Origin: Crambe crambe
Lineage: Eukaryota; Porifera; Demospongiae; Poecilosclerida; Crambeidae
Direction: 5' to 3'
NCBI GenBank assembly: GCA_963924555.1
Contig: OZ004586.1
Location: 4,918,501 to 4,982,500 of the forward strand
DNA length: 64,000 bases
Of the stretch, positions 25,322 to 37,312 are shown piece after piece. A program made the translations under genes and the position numbers. Positions within the stretch are counted from its first letter, which is position 1. Each line of letters begins with the position of its first letter. Below the pieces are notes generated by a model, which was not told where the DNA came from, searched no databases, and saw only the letters and a program-made list of their open reading frames with translations.

Positions 25322-28300
25322 TTATTGCCCACTTTCATCAGAAGTCAGATCTTTTCTCTCTCCCTTATCAGATAACATTCCTTCCTCAATGATGGATGAA
25401 GAGACAGCACCAGTCTGATTAGCTACATTGCTCTGCTCAGCGTTTAGATCCTTATCATCTGGTAGAAAAACACTATCATCGATTTCTGTTTCCTTCAATC
25501 CGCTGATGCTGAAACCAACGGTATGAGATTTCGAAGTACCATAAACTAGCTTTTTTTTACTGCACTTCAATCTTCTGCCAATTTTAACTACACTGTCCTT
25601 CAGATCTCTTCTAAAGTAAGACTGAATAAGGGGATTGGTCACATTGCTCAGCAGGAAGAAAATTAATACAGCTGCTGAGGCATGTACAGACACAGATTCA
25701 CTAGTGGCAACATCCGTAAAAGTTAGAATAAAAAATGGGACAAAGCTTACGAAATTGAAAAAGAACAGAGCTCCAAAAATTCCAACAAGTTTGAGGACTT
25801 TCACGTTGTAAACACTTTCCTGGACATCTATATCACTTCTGCTAAGGGTGCTCCTCTGCCTCTGCAATGTTTTTTTCAAGTACAACTTGGTGAAGATAAA
25901 TGTCCAAGATGATGTAATGATCATTATAATTAGCGGAATTAGAAAAATAATTGTTAGTCCAATAGCATATTCTTTTGAGGTGCTCTCTATAGGGACACAC
26001 ATTGCAAGAATACACACGCCGTGTGTATCTATAGTGGAAGTGTCTGGAATAAACGACAGGACAATCGAATAGATCTGCAGGATATATAGAAACATGGAAT
26101 AAATAATTCTTGAAATGGAAAAAAAATTACACCTCTCTAATGCTATAGCTATAGCTAGAAAAAGTAGCTAGTTGCATGAGTTAAGAAAAGGCAAACTCAT
26201 TTTGTAGCACTTTCTGATGATTCTTTGATAGACAATCTATGCTTCTCTGCATGAAGAAGTAGATTGCTGGTTCATGGAGAGGAAGTAAAGCTGCAGGCAG
26301 AAAGAGCAAAGTCCAGTCTACTAGAGCTTCAGTTCCATGCTTATAGTTCGGAGTCTAATGCCATGCATTCATAATATACATGCTTGGTACATGTAGTTCT
26401 AGGGAAAATGCAAGCATAGATAGAGTATGTCAATTGAGAAATAGGCGTGCTTCACATAATAATTAATATTAACTTCAACTGTGTTGTGCTGTTAAAGAAT
26501 AGCTTCTTTTTTACTACACCATAATAACTAACACTGCATATCACCAAAACACTATTCAGCTGCATGTGTTGTTGGTGCCGGGTGAGTTACAGGGTAACAC
26601 AGGATATTAGTACTATAGCTATAGCTAGTGGTATAACAGTGATAGCTATGGGGAACCCCAAAATCATGGACCCCCCAAATCACCAGAGAAATGGGTCCCC
26701 ATTTCATTTTTGAGGCCCCTCTTAGACAGAATATTTACATAGTTATAGGAGTGAGATATTTTTCTAGCATGAGTTTCATAGGTGTAGCTAGCTAGCTAGC
26801 TAGTCATGTCCAATGCATCATCAATTTATAGCTATTATAGTGCAAGTTTAAAGATTAATGATTATCGCTCTATTCTAATTAAAGGGTTGTATGCACAATA
26901 GGGGCAATTCCGAGGGTGGGGCAATTCCGACACTGTAAAAAAATTGTGTATATTCCAGTCGGTCTATACGGAGAAATAAAGATTACCAAAAATGACAGAA
27001 TTGCCCCACCCTCGAAATTCCCCTGCCTTACCTTACTTATGAACACAATAATTATATCTAGGGAGATATCAAAAGTACAGACTTGACAAACATAATTCTC
27101 TTTTTGCATTCCTGAGCCCTATAGCTAAGTTAGCATGTATGTGATATGCATGCGTTTATGTAGAAATTGACCTTTAAACTATCAGTCGGTCTAGCACATT
27201 AATATTATGTAGATTATTTCATGCACTAGCTGGCTAGTTAGTTGGTTGCCTATAGCTGGCTAAATTCCAGCTTGCCATATAAATTTTCATCCCAGGACTG
27301 TGGGTTGTCATTTCATGCTAGGACTGCTATGCCAGCACTACTATAACTAGCTATAGCTATGTGACTTGTATAATTAGCTATTTTAGCTACTCATGCTCTA
27401 CCGCTAAACTAGAAATGTAGGGCATTGTGAGGCGAGCCTAAGTCTGTCTGTGCATCTGCCAAAAAACGACACTTGATGAACTGAGTTCAGTCCAATAGAG
27501 TGCCAGCTATTTCTTAGGCAGCCAATTATACATCGACATTTTACATGACAATGCAGACTTGACCACACAATATAATAGGGAGATAGTAGCTAGCTACTGT
27601 ATACCACAAAAATTACATGGGTAAGCCAGAATAATTTTTATAACTATCCTGTACACCACAATACTCTAGGTACCTGTACTACCTGAATGATGTATACACA
27701 CTATACATCCTTATACATACTAATTATGCAGGATGTATTGCTATGAAATTGTAATATTAAGCATAGCTGGCTAGTTATAAGACTCTGGCCAATCTTTTCA
27801 TCAGAGTAGCTAACAACATCCCATAAAAGTATGGAACTACAGAACTCGTGCTTCTTTTAAGGTAAAGTGGGGTATTCTGGTCACACAGAGAGGACATAAT
27901 GAATTTTTTGCACTGCATTTTTCTGCTGCAGGTGCATAGGGGAGAATTTATTGTTCTGCCACATTTGATATGATCATGGTAGCTAGATGGAAAATTATAA
28001 ATCAAAGCATTTTTAGATAGCTATGTGTATATAATATATGTCTTATGAAATGAACCATTTAATGGCCTCATGGAAGTGGCACATGCACTTTTTACCTAAT
28101 AGGCATCGTAATAATGGCTTGCATAGTACATCTTCAGGAATTCTGGGAGAACAGGAAGGGTCCACCCACCATATGGATCATGGGTCGTGATCACTCAAAG
28201 AAATGGAACTTATATTACTGTATTTCAGCGATCAAACGCTGTCCCCATTTAGTAGCCCCCACAATTCTCTGCTAAAATGGTACAGTGGCCGCACTCAAAT

Positions 28301-29319
28301 AAGAGACTCCTGTATCACATGCGCAAACACGTGGCCTGCTAGCTTATAGCTATATAGCTGCCAGCTTAGATTTCATTATGGCTGAAGCTCATGTTGTTCA
28401 TGGCCATTCGTTGTTAGCTTTAGATAGATAGTGTGTTGTTCGTGGTAGATAGCATTGTTCATGGCATTGTTTGTGGTCATCACGTGTACAAGTCCATCTG
28501 AGTTGGTCCCTGCATTTACGTACACGCTTTCTGGAAAACCAAAAACTATCAAGAGACTCGTGAAGCTGCTAAAAAGAGGATTACTAGTAACTAGCTGTTC
28601 AACAATTAGTTGCTGCCCCCATTTAGTGGCCTCTCTCGAATTGTAGCCCCCCCCCCCCCCCCTCCCCTGCAGAATTAAAGCTGATCGTGGAAATATGGTA
28701 TATTCCTCATCCAACTGCATGGGCTCTATAGACTTAGAAAATTGCCTGACCCACCCCCCATCTCTAAAAGAGACTTAGCTAGCTAGTAGCTAGCTAGCTA
28801 CTAACTAAAACTATAACTATAGCAGACACTTACCCAAATAATTATCACAATTACTAAGGCAGTTTTCCATGACATGATCTTCCTATGAAGATGAGGCTTG
28901 ACAACAAAGAGACATCGATCAAATGAAATGGCTGCAAGAGTATGTAAACTAATAGATGCTGTGGTTGCAAATATAATCCCAAATATCCAGCAAGAAACAC
29001 TTCTCTCTTCATTAGTCACTCCTATTATCCATTCCTGGGCCACAAAAGCAATAACTACGAATGGCATATAAAGAATGGTCATAATGAAGTTGGAGAGAGA
29101 GAGATTAAACAGAAGCAGCGTTGAACTCTGTTTAAGAGTGGCTTTTCCATTGGTTACTGTGTGAAGGCAGATGAAGAGGTTTGCTATGAACGAGAGTAGG
29201 AATATCACTGCAATAAAGACTGCAGCTGCAGGTCCCGATACTGCTTCATTGATTCGCCAATCACACGTAATGTTGGGGAAGAAATCCTGAGGACTGCCAG
29301 TTGTGAGAACCTCCATCAT
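25322..29319 (-). CDS. Rhodopsin-like GPCR, copy B
   Basis: Paralogue of the receptor at 20123-22290; class A-type 7TM, ligand unknown. Exons 29319-28834 and 26074-25322 join in phase 0 after the TM4 Trp (412 aa), exactly as in copy A, but the intron is longer (2.8 kb against 0.9 kb) and holds repeats. Conserved with copy A: N-terminal CDWRI(N/D)E, SFDRCLFVVKP (DRC for DRY), KIMSWKTALVIVII at TM4, FGALFFFN in TM6, NPLIQSYFRRDL in TM7, and a long acidic/Ser-rich tail. The start is placed at the MMEV doublet by analogy. The frame stays open upstream to an ATG at 29412, which would add 31 residues, so the start is uncertain. Confidence 0.85.
28216..28700. mobile_element. MITE in GPCR B intron
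   Basis: TACTGTATTTCAGCGATCA at the left pairs, with a few mismatches, with the inverted TGATCGTGGAAATATGGTA at the right end. Sub-terminal blocks (CCCCATTTAGT(A/G)G) recur inside. A poly-C run sits near 28647-28665. It is non-coding. Confidence 0.55.
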
Positions 29320-30665
29320 GCGAGCTAAACGACGTGATCTCTGTACGTCCCCCGTCTGGATCGCGAGACTGATTAAGGAAATGGTTCTACACATGCGCAG
29401 ATGAGACATCAAGTTTGTGGCAGTGCCATAAATAGCTAACTAACAATTCGCTGATCTTGATGTGTGTATTAAATAGGGAACCAGACTATAGCTATAGCTT
29501 TGTCCTATTATCACAATATGAATCTACATTTGCACATACACTGTAGTCATTAGATATGTAACATAGCAAAAAAAATCATTTCAACAAACAAACAAACAAA
29601 CAAACAAACAAGCAAACAACAAACATCTTGCATGGGTCTAGTTATTACAAAAGGCCATGTGGCCATGGGTAGCTATAAATTCATCTCAAAACTTGAGTGA
29701 TGTCTTCTCTTCTTAGCACTTCTAAAGAGGGAAAAGAACAGCTATAGCTAATAATATCATATACTAAATCAGAGGCAATTAATACATACATCTAGGCATG
29801 GGGCTAATAATGCTGGCATAATAATGAGATCCACTGGAATAGCAGCATAATAGGCTAAATAAACAGAATAATAGGCTGCTGTCATTGTTAGCTCACTCCC
29901 TTGCCTACATTTGGGTGTTCTTGTCTGAGTTGTTGTTGTTGTTTTTTGTTTTTGTTTTTGTTTTATATCCTTTTGGAAGAAAACTGTTTGCTACACACAG
30001 TTCAAAATGTACTCTTTCAGGACATTTTTTAGGCTACTATGAAAAGAATAATGGGTCTGCTGGAGGAGCACTGCAGAATAAAAAGAGCATTTTAGCCATC
30101 TATATACCATGCCACTGTAAAAATGAAAGTGTGTACTGCACACTAAATTGTCCCAATTAATAGCTATCACACTAAAAACAAAACAGTTTGTGTATTGGGA
30201 CAAAATGGTGTGCAGTAAACACTTTCATTCCTACAGTGTGCAGGCTAAGAGTTCCAACATGTATCGTATGTATGTAGCTAGCTATCACTTGAACAAAGCT
30301 GACAGGCCACACTGACTTTTCTGATATGAAGCTTAATCATATTACACTATAATATGAAGTGACTTGCTGTTATGTAGATGCCCATGATATCACCGCTGAG
30401 CAGCTAATGAACATGCTTTTTAAATTCAAATCGTCTGACCACAACCTGTCCTGTATTCATGGCACACTTTCTCCATTCTGAAGCAACCTTTTATCTGTGA
30501 TGTGAATGATATCAGCTAGGAAAAGACAGTCACGCTTTCTTTAGCTATGCAATGTTATTGATGCATTAATTGCCCTGGTAATAAAGTACTAACTTGACTC
30601 ATTATAAAGTGAAATGAAACTATAGCTAATATAACATGAATAATGAAGGGATGATTATCAGCTTG
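29320..30665. other. Intergenic between GPCR B and the 8-TM gene
   Basis: No gene is seen. It holds an (AAAC)n microsatellite at 29584-29612 and a 126-bp MITE at 30113-30238. The rest is AT-rich sequence. The GPCR B promoter should be in the first few hundred bases, where ACATGCGCAGATG occurs near 29392. Confidence 0.45.
30113..30238. mobile_element. 126-bp foldback MITE
   Basis: CACTGTAAAAATGAAAGTGT at the left and ACACTTTCATTCCTACAGTG at the right are inverted repeats with few mismatches. The next blocks, CTGCACAC and ATTGTCCCA, are also paired. No coding potential. Confidence 0.7.
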
Positions 30666-32378
30666 CTAAATCAATGGTGTATACTCCTTTGGTGATATCA
30701 TTCTGTGAGGAAGGCTTTCTTCAACAGCTTCTTTCTGCTTCCATAAGCAATTCTTAAAAGAAAAGATGGCAGATCTACAGATGGGTATCTTGATCACAAG
30801 CTTGTACGTAAACAAAGCCAGTAAAACTACTGAAGGAAGTGCAATCAGAAACATAACCATGTACCTCATAGCATAATGATCAGGGCGTTTAAAATCTAAA
30901 GTTCCAATCAGAAAGGATGTAATTGCTGCTGCACTGTATAAGAGGGCCTCGATAGTGGTCATGTAACTCTTCTTGAAAGGTTTTACAGTAAAGTAAAGAA
31001 TTGACATGATAATCAATATAATATTAGTGTATATCATCTCTGCCTGATATCGTCGGCCACCATTGTACCACCTGAATAAGTTAAAATGAAAATAGAACCT
31101 GCAGATTAACTGTAGGCTTGCCATGATTCGATAGTCACATGTCCTGCTGGTTCCATCCTTATAGTAGCCTTGGAAGGAATTCACAAAAGATTGCACACAA
31201 CGAAGGTCCTTGCAACAGATGTAGAATAGAACTTTGCGAAAGATTTTGAAGGGGTATAAAGTGAGAAGTAACAGTGGGAAAACTACCACAATTAAAAATA
31301 GAATAGCAAATGGCAGAATATAGTGGTATATATATTCTGCTATTGGTGAATTAGGATCATAATATGATACAGCCGGCCAAAAATCATATGTGTCATTGAT
31401 AATAGAAAAGCCTAAAACATCAGTGCTATAAAAAAAGCGACTGCCAATGAATAAGATGTTTGAATAGGAGAGAAGGATGACCGTTGAAAAAGCATTTAAA
31501 ATAGATGCTTTAGGATCATAAGATCTCCTTACCTTGGCAACACATCTGTTGAATGGTCTCCACAAGGCAGTGATCAAGAAGTTATTTCTAGCGTGCAGTT
31601 CAATCGATACATAAGTAAGGAATATCAAGAGCAGAGAATATGTAGTTGGAATCATCTCAAGGCTCAAAATATGACGATTTGTCAGTCTTTCATCAATACA
31701 AAATGGAGGAACGACATGTCTAAGAAATTCTAGACTCCAAATATCTGTCATAGTGAATACTAGTTTATGCACATAAGGATTTACATAGTTTATGACATAG
31801 GTATGAAAATTTACATTTATTTTGAATAAATAGGTGAAAAAATGGCAGTAAAAGACAAAAGCGGTGAAAGGTGGTGAGGTGGCACGCACATTGAAAATGA
31901 TGACGATGATGAAGAATACTGTCAAAGCAGTGAATTCAAGAAGAAGATGCACAATCCACATCAGATACCGTTTGTTTTTGTTGCATTTCTCGCATTTCCA
32001 TGTCCTTGAGTAGATGGGTGGGCCATAGCCTGCTTTACATTTGCTGCAAAGCAATCCCTCCCTATTCAATTGTCCACAAGTTGCATCACTCAGCATTGCA
32101 CATGAGCTTATATTAGTAACCATGGTATATTCACGGGTACTATTGACATTGAAATGCAATTGTGAACCAAACTTGAAATAGTATGGACAATAACCTTGAT
32201 AAAGCAGACTAGAATTCATACTGTACGTACTGCATATACCAAGGGGAATCGTAAGCTTACTGCAGTATTTAGCTTTCGACTGTTCAAATTCTGTACGATT
32301 TACTTGAGATTCTGGTGCCACTTTCGATAGTATCAAAGGAAGAACTAGAATAGTGATTGCTTTATTCATTCTATACAT
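30666..32378 (-). CDS. Intronless 8-TM membrane protein with Cys-rich ectodomain
   Basis: A single open frame of 570 aa. It has an N-terminal signal peptide (start at M1 or the M at position 4), then an extracellular region of about 120 residues with several N-glycosylation sites (NRT, NSS, NST, NIS). A compact Cys module follows: CGQLNREGLLCSKC, then GYGPPIYSRTWKCEKC. About eight hydrophobic helices follow up to residue 540, then a short basic tail. I know the LC-x-x-C-x-x-GYG module plus many TMs only as a large unnamed family in sponges and other early animals; its function is unknown. It could be a receptor or a transporter. It is divergently arranged with the Death-LRR gene. A TATA-like box sits 64 bp upstream of the start. 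Confidence 0.75.
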   Translation of the reverse strand: MYRMNKAITILVLPLILSKVAPESQVNRTEFEQSKAKYCSKLTIPLGICSTYSMNSSLLYQGYCPYYFKFGSQLHFNVNSTREYTMVTNISSCAMLSDATCGQLNREGLLCSKCKAGYGPPIYSRTWKCEKCNKNKRYLMWIVHLLLEFTALTVFFIIVIIFNVRATSPPFTAFVFYCHFFTYLFKINVNFHTYVINYVNPYVHKLVFTMTDIWSLEFLRHVVPPFCIDERLTNRHILSLEMIPTTYSLLLIFLTYVSIELHARNNFLITALWRPFNRCVAKVRRSYDPKASILNAFSTVILLSYSNILFIGSRFFYSTDVLGFSIINDTYDFWPAVSYYDPNSPIAEYIYHYILPFAILFLIVVVFPLLLLTLYPFKIFRKVLFYICCKDLRCVQSFVNSFQGYYKDGTSRTCDYRIMASLQLICRFYFHFNLFRWYNGGRRYQAEMIYTNIILIIMSILYFTVKPFKKSYMTTIEALLYSAAAITSFLIGTLDFKRPDHYAMRYMVMFLIALPSVVLLALFTYKLVIKIPICRSAIFSFKNCLWKQKEAVEESLPHRMISPKEYTPLI

Positions 32379-32956
32379 AGCTAAGTTAACTCTAGCTATA
32401 GTGTGACAGCAGCTTGCTACAAGCTAATTTAAGCTATATTGCTTTTATACCCTAACAGTCTAATTAGCACATTATTATTTTCTTGAAGATGAAAGATGAT
32501 AAGTCAAAAAGTTATAGATAGTTCATAATTTGTAATCAGATTCTATGAAATAATTATTTCCCTGTGCACTGAAGGGATTATAAACATCCACAATCAATCC
32601 CCACTGGCAAGCCTAACAATAGATACCTGACAAGAAGAGGGGAGCATCCATTTATAATGATTACCATGACAAATAATCAGTTCAAGGGTGATCATTAATT
32701 TTACACTACATGGTTGATAGATGTAGCTGGATCCTTGGGTATAACTTATTGTCCACAATGTTAAATTAATTCATGCTTCTGCTTATAGCTAGCACACAAA
32801 TTAGTGAATAGCATTATTCTTCTAACTTAATTTGCCCTACATAGCTCATCTTCCTAGCACCTAGCTATGCAAGATGCTAGAATTTTCACAGTACTGATTA
32901 GCTATTTTCCAAGACCCCACCCTCGCAATAGCGGAAGCTGATGCTGTACGTATTAA
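32379..32956. promoter_or_regulatory. Shared upstream region of 8-TM and Death-LRR genes
   Basis: 578 bp between the two divergent ATG codons. It has a TATA-like box on the minus side and no obvious repeat. Both promoters must lie at least partly here, so shared control is possible. Confidence 0.4.
32442..32449 (-). promoter_or_regulatory. TATA-like box of the 8-TM gene
   Basis: TATAAAAG on the minus strand lies 64 bp upstream of the ATG at 32378, a distance that allows a short 5' UTR of about 35 nt. This is a position-and-motif argument only. Confidence 0.4.
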
Positions 32957-35900
32957 ATGGCTGAATCAAAGACGCCCGATTGGGCCATAGATATCTATGA
33001 TTGGTCCAGGGAATATGATTATCCAAACAGTTTGTCTACGGCAGATCACTTCAAAGTGTGTAAGTGTCTGAAGGCCCTGAACAACGAGCAGCTGAGAGAA
33101 CTGGGTACTGCTCTTGGTCTGGATTATGCTCACCTACAGAGAATGAATACCCTTCCAGGAGATATGGTGGATGCATGGCTCAAATGCATGGACAATGTAT
33201 TAAAGAGTGACCCTCCATCATGGACATCTTTAATCAAGGCCCTCGAAAGCATCAATCAAGCAGGGGTTGCTTCCACCATCAGAAAAGGTAATAATAAATT
33301 ATTATGCTTTGAAGTTATAGCCTTAATGAGGTCTTTAAAACAGTGAAATGACCAGCTATCAGGGCTCTAATCACCAGTAGATCAATACCAGCCTGGGCTC
33401 CATAAGCAGCTTAGTTAAGCTTATGATTCCAAAGGGCTTGTTTTATAGTGTCAAATTTTCATTCGGTTTCTTGGTTTAGGATTATATTTTGTACTGATTA
33501 AACTTACTTGAATTGTTTGAGAAGTTATACAGTGGATAATCAATATTTATTCTTTTTAAACCAGAAACCCAATAATTATTCATTGCATTCTTTTTAAACC
33601 ACCAGAAACCCAAGACTGTGTGATGACTTTGTGGTTATTAAATTAACCCTAATTTGACTATGCCCAACTCTAAATATTGACCATGAGCTCTCCATAAGAG
33701 GAGAGCAAGTCACTATAGTCGAACCTGCATGCTAATGCCTCCTTTGTTGGCCTCCATAGAGTTTGACCTCTGTGATTACTTAGCCTGCCATAATACTTCG
33801 GAGTTCCACTATTAAGACCTTTGAGCTGTTGCTATAATGACCACGGGCTTTGGTCATCATAATAGCAACAGCTCTCAGGTTCCTAAAATAGTCAACTTTG
33901 TGCAGTAACCTAGCTACTCATTAAAGCTAACTACTTCAATTATTATTTTCTCACACTGCAGAATACACTCGGCCTGTGACTATCGTACATGACAACTCAC
34001 CAAATAAACCATCCAAGAGAACCATAGCCACATCCACTCAGTCACCTGAACCTAGTGACACCTTTCTTATCACGAATTATGAAAAGAAATCAAGTGAGTG
34101 ACATGGCCTTTATTGTGGGTTTGTAGTGAGTGCAATTTCAATTTCCTCCTTTTACCCACACCAGCAAAAGCCACATATGTGGAGGGCAAAGGTCAAAACA
34201 GATATTATCATTAACACCAAAAAGAAGCATGCTATACGATAATTAATTTTTCATGCTATAATAATATTATGATATTATAGATTCTTCCTTATCCAATGAG
34301 ACTCTGGAACAGGAAATTCAAAGCTTGGAAGATCAGTTCGAAGAAATAGTCTCACGAACATTTGACAAAATCAAAGAAAAGAATCCAGACGTCAGCAAGT
34401 TCAGACAATGCCTAACTAACATATCAATCAAGTATCGAAAACACCACAAAGAATTTTTCATGCAATTGCTGGATCATGTAGAAAAAGATACAACCATAGA
34501 TCATGTGTGGATCAGACTGAGTGGTTACTGGGACTTCCTCAACTACACACTCCTGGAAAATCTGATTCATAAATTTGGTGACCGCATCCTAAAAACTGAC
34601 ATGGATGAGTATGTACATTGCCTTAAAAAGTTTAGAGCAACCACTCGTGTATGTGACTTTGCAAAGTACTGCACTGAAATAAATGAAGATTTATCAGAAC
34701 GAGATCTAAAAGACTTTGTCGTTAAAATGAAGCAACACTGGGATAGATGTACACTCGAGGATTTGGAAAAAATGAAAAAATATATATCACAAAAGTTCTT
34801 CCTCCCTTCATTTGTGATGAGCATTAAGGACATCCAACCAGGATCTATCATAGTCACCTGGACTCTCCCGACACTTATTGCATTAGCTATCATGGAAATC
34901 CTTGAAACCACATCTGTGAGGGAATTTTTAAACAAGAATGGAGTTGAGAGCATCATGATTGATGGCAAAGAGTGGATTTACTCACAGAGTAAAGACTATG
35001 AAGCATATGAGGCATTCTTAGCAGACATCAGTTTCACTTTGGAGGGGAAGAACTTTGATGCTGAAAAACTGGCTCCAATGATGGAAAAGTGCGGATGTGA
35101 AGAATTATGTATATATCCTTCAGGATTGGTATCTGTTCATTCTACACCTGCATGGAGTCCAAGTGATTACTCTAGTCTTGGATATGTTATAGCCAACTCT
35201 AAATCGGAATGGGAGTTGCACTTCTCGTATTCTTCCATGGGTGATAAAGGGATGAAGAAAATGTGTCGGGGGATGTCCAAGAGCACAGAACTATTAGAAG
35301 CAGGAGAGAAAATATATGCAGATTTTAAGGGTGACAATATTTCCGTGAAGGGTCTGAAGTGGTTTGTGAAAATGCCTCATCGCCTTCTTAATCGAATTGT
35401 ATCACTGGACTTCTCATGTAACAAACTGGATAAGAAAGCATTCAATCTTCTTTCTCAGGTCATACCTGAACTTTGCAGATTAGAGGTATTACTTCTTTCT
35501 GATAATCTCATTGGTAAGGGGGGAGCAGTGGAGCTCATGAGAGCTATCTCTCTCTACGAGACTCCATTGAAAGAGTTGGAGTTGCAGAGTACATCTATTG
35601 GGAAGAATGACATAAAAGCACTCTGTGAAGTCCTGGCTGACAACTCAACATTACAAGTGTTGGACTTGAGTTTTAATCGATTTGGAGCGGAAGGAGTCAA
35701 CCTGTTGTTAATTATGTTAGGATCTAATACAAGCTTAACTAAACTCATCCTACCACAAGCATACAAGCTACCAACAGAAGACTTTAGAGTGGAATGGAGA
35801 GGTGAGGACAGTATGAACGTGTAATGTCAATGCATGTGCGAAGTATTATAGTGTGTGTGATATCATGGCCAGGGAAAATATTATGTGATTAAGCTGGGTC

Positions 35901-36455
35901 CTTTTGCATGGTTATATGCTCTACTGCATGTACAGACTCCTGAATGTTATGACATTAAGTTTATTTCTAAAAATAGGATCGATGGAAGACTTATCTCATT
36001 CACCCACAATGTTTGAATCATCTCTAACCTCACAACCAGACACAGAAGCTATAAAGCATCGATCACTCATTCAGCGGTTTCAATCATTCATAAAGCGTCG
36101 ATCAGCCACACGGCCTAAAAGGTCTCGACCACCCAGCCCCTCAGGATCCCTCATTTCAATACCTGGATTATTTAGGGCCAGCCATTCAAGGGCTCTATCT
36201 CGATTGCCCACAAGGTCTCAATCAGTAACAAGGCCTCGATCACCCAGCAGCCCCTTATTTCGAGAGTTTGGATTACACACAAGGTCTCTATCAGCAAAAA
36301 GGCCTCAATCAATCACAAGATTGTGGCCTCAATCATCCCCACAGTCTCTATCACAAATATCGCCTGCAGGATCTGCATCACGATGGTCTCCAAGTGAATA
36401 TCTGTCTTTTTTTGCAAGGTCTCAATCATCCTTAAGGTCTCAATCATCCAGATGA
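32957..36455 (+). CDS. Death domain - helical region - LRR - SR-like tail protein
   Basis: Exons 32957-33287, 33962-34093, 34281-35801 and 35977-36455 join in phase (820 aa). N-terminus 1-110: Death-fold domain (QLRELGTALGLDY, then MVDAWLKCM and SWTSLIKAL). 111-165: Ser/Thr/Pro linker. About 170-370: an all-helical region with YWDFLNYTLLENLIHKFGD, a motif I associate with unnamed domains of sponge and coral immune-like proteins. About 524-650: ribonuclease-inhibitor-type LRRs (LEVLLLSDNLIGKGG, LQVLDLSFNRFGAEG). 662-820: a tail rich in Ser, Arg and Pro with repeated RPRSPS/RPQS-like motifs. No P-loop or NACHT motif is visible, so this is not a canonical NLR. It is probably an intracellular adaptor or sensor that recruits partners by Death-Death contact; that role is inferred. 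Divergent from the 8-TM gene (578 bp apart). Confidence 0.8.
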
Positions 36456-37312
36456 AATCTCATCCATGAAGATCTCCATCAACAATGGAATTTTGTATTG
36501 AAATCACTTCTTCTTCTTCTTCTTCTCAGTCTTCTTTTTTTTTTTTTCCATTTCAAAAATTATTTATGTGCAATGTTACCCCATACTATACCATGTAATA
36601 TATACAAGGTTATTACATGCAGACATGATGCATAAAAATTAAGTCCATGGGGAACCATTAACTGGTCTAATGGGCATAGTTTACATTGGACATTGTTAAC
36701 TTCATTCCTCTGCTTGAATAATATGCAGTGGTGGCTAAAGGTGGGAATGAATGAAAGGGGCTAGAGCTTCCCCACCCCACCCCACACACACTTGCTGAGT
36801 GGTTATGCACATCTGGTCTAGCCAGGATGCCTGTGAGCTATAAATTCGTGAGTTCTTAGCTTGGGCTCCAGGGATTGCCAGCACTATAATAATCATAGTG
36901 CTGGCAATCCCTGGAGCCCAAGCTAAGAACTCACGAGGACTGACTATCTTTTCTCATAAGTGGTGTGGGCACTCAAAGTCCTACCTGATATTGGAGAGAT
37001 AGCCAGTTTGATTTGCACCCTGGAAATTTCCAGCTGGGTGGACTGGTGGCATGGTGTTAAATGTAGCAGCCAATTAATGCCGGTGAGAAGGATGGATAAA
37101 CACCATAATTATGTCACTGGTGGGACTCAATCTCACAGTCTCCCTTCCACTTACAAACTCAGTGACTGTGAATAGTGTGAAAGAAGTGCATGGCTAACAA
37201 AAGGAGCCCCCTCCCACTTTTGGGTGCCTTTTGGGTGCCTCCAGCCACCCCTGATACATACACATCTGTGTGATAATTAGTCATATTGACATAATATACA
37301 TGAAATAATAGT
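36456..37312. other. Intergenic between convergent genes
   Basis: Separates the convergent Death-LRR and WDR49-like genes. It holds a TTC/T-rich run near 36507-36549, a perfect hairpin at 36847-36935 and otherwise unremarkable sequence. No gene is seen. Confidence 0.5.
36847..36935. repeat. Perfect 41-bp inverted repeat with 7-nt loop
   Basis: The left arm 36847-36887 (starts CGTGAGTTCTTAGC) and the right arm 36895-36935 (ends GCTAAGAACTCACG) are exact complements around AATAATC. The absence of any mismatch implies a very recent origin or selection. Confidence 0.9.

Noticed and set aside
34325-35824. Stand-alone LRR protein starting near 34325
   Set aside because: There is no ATG at that point; the acceptor at 34279-34280 and phase continuity show it is an internal exon of the Death-LRR gene, whose last coding exon starts at 35977.
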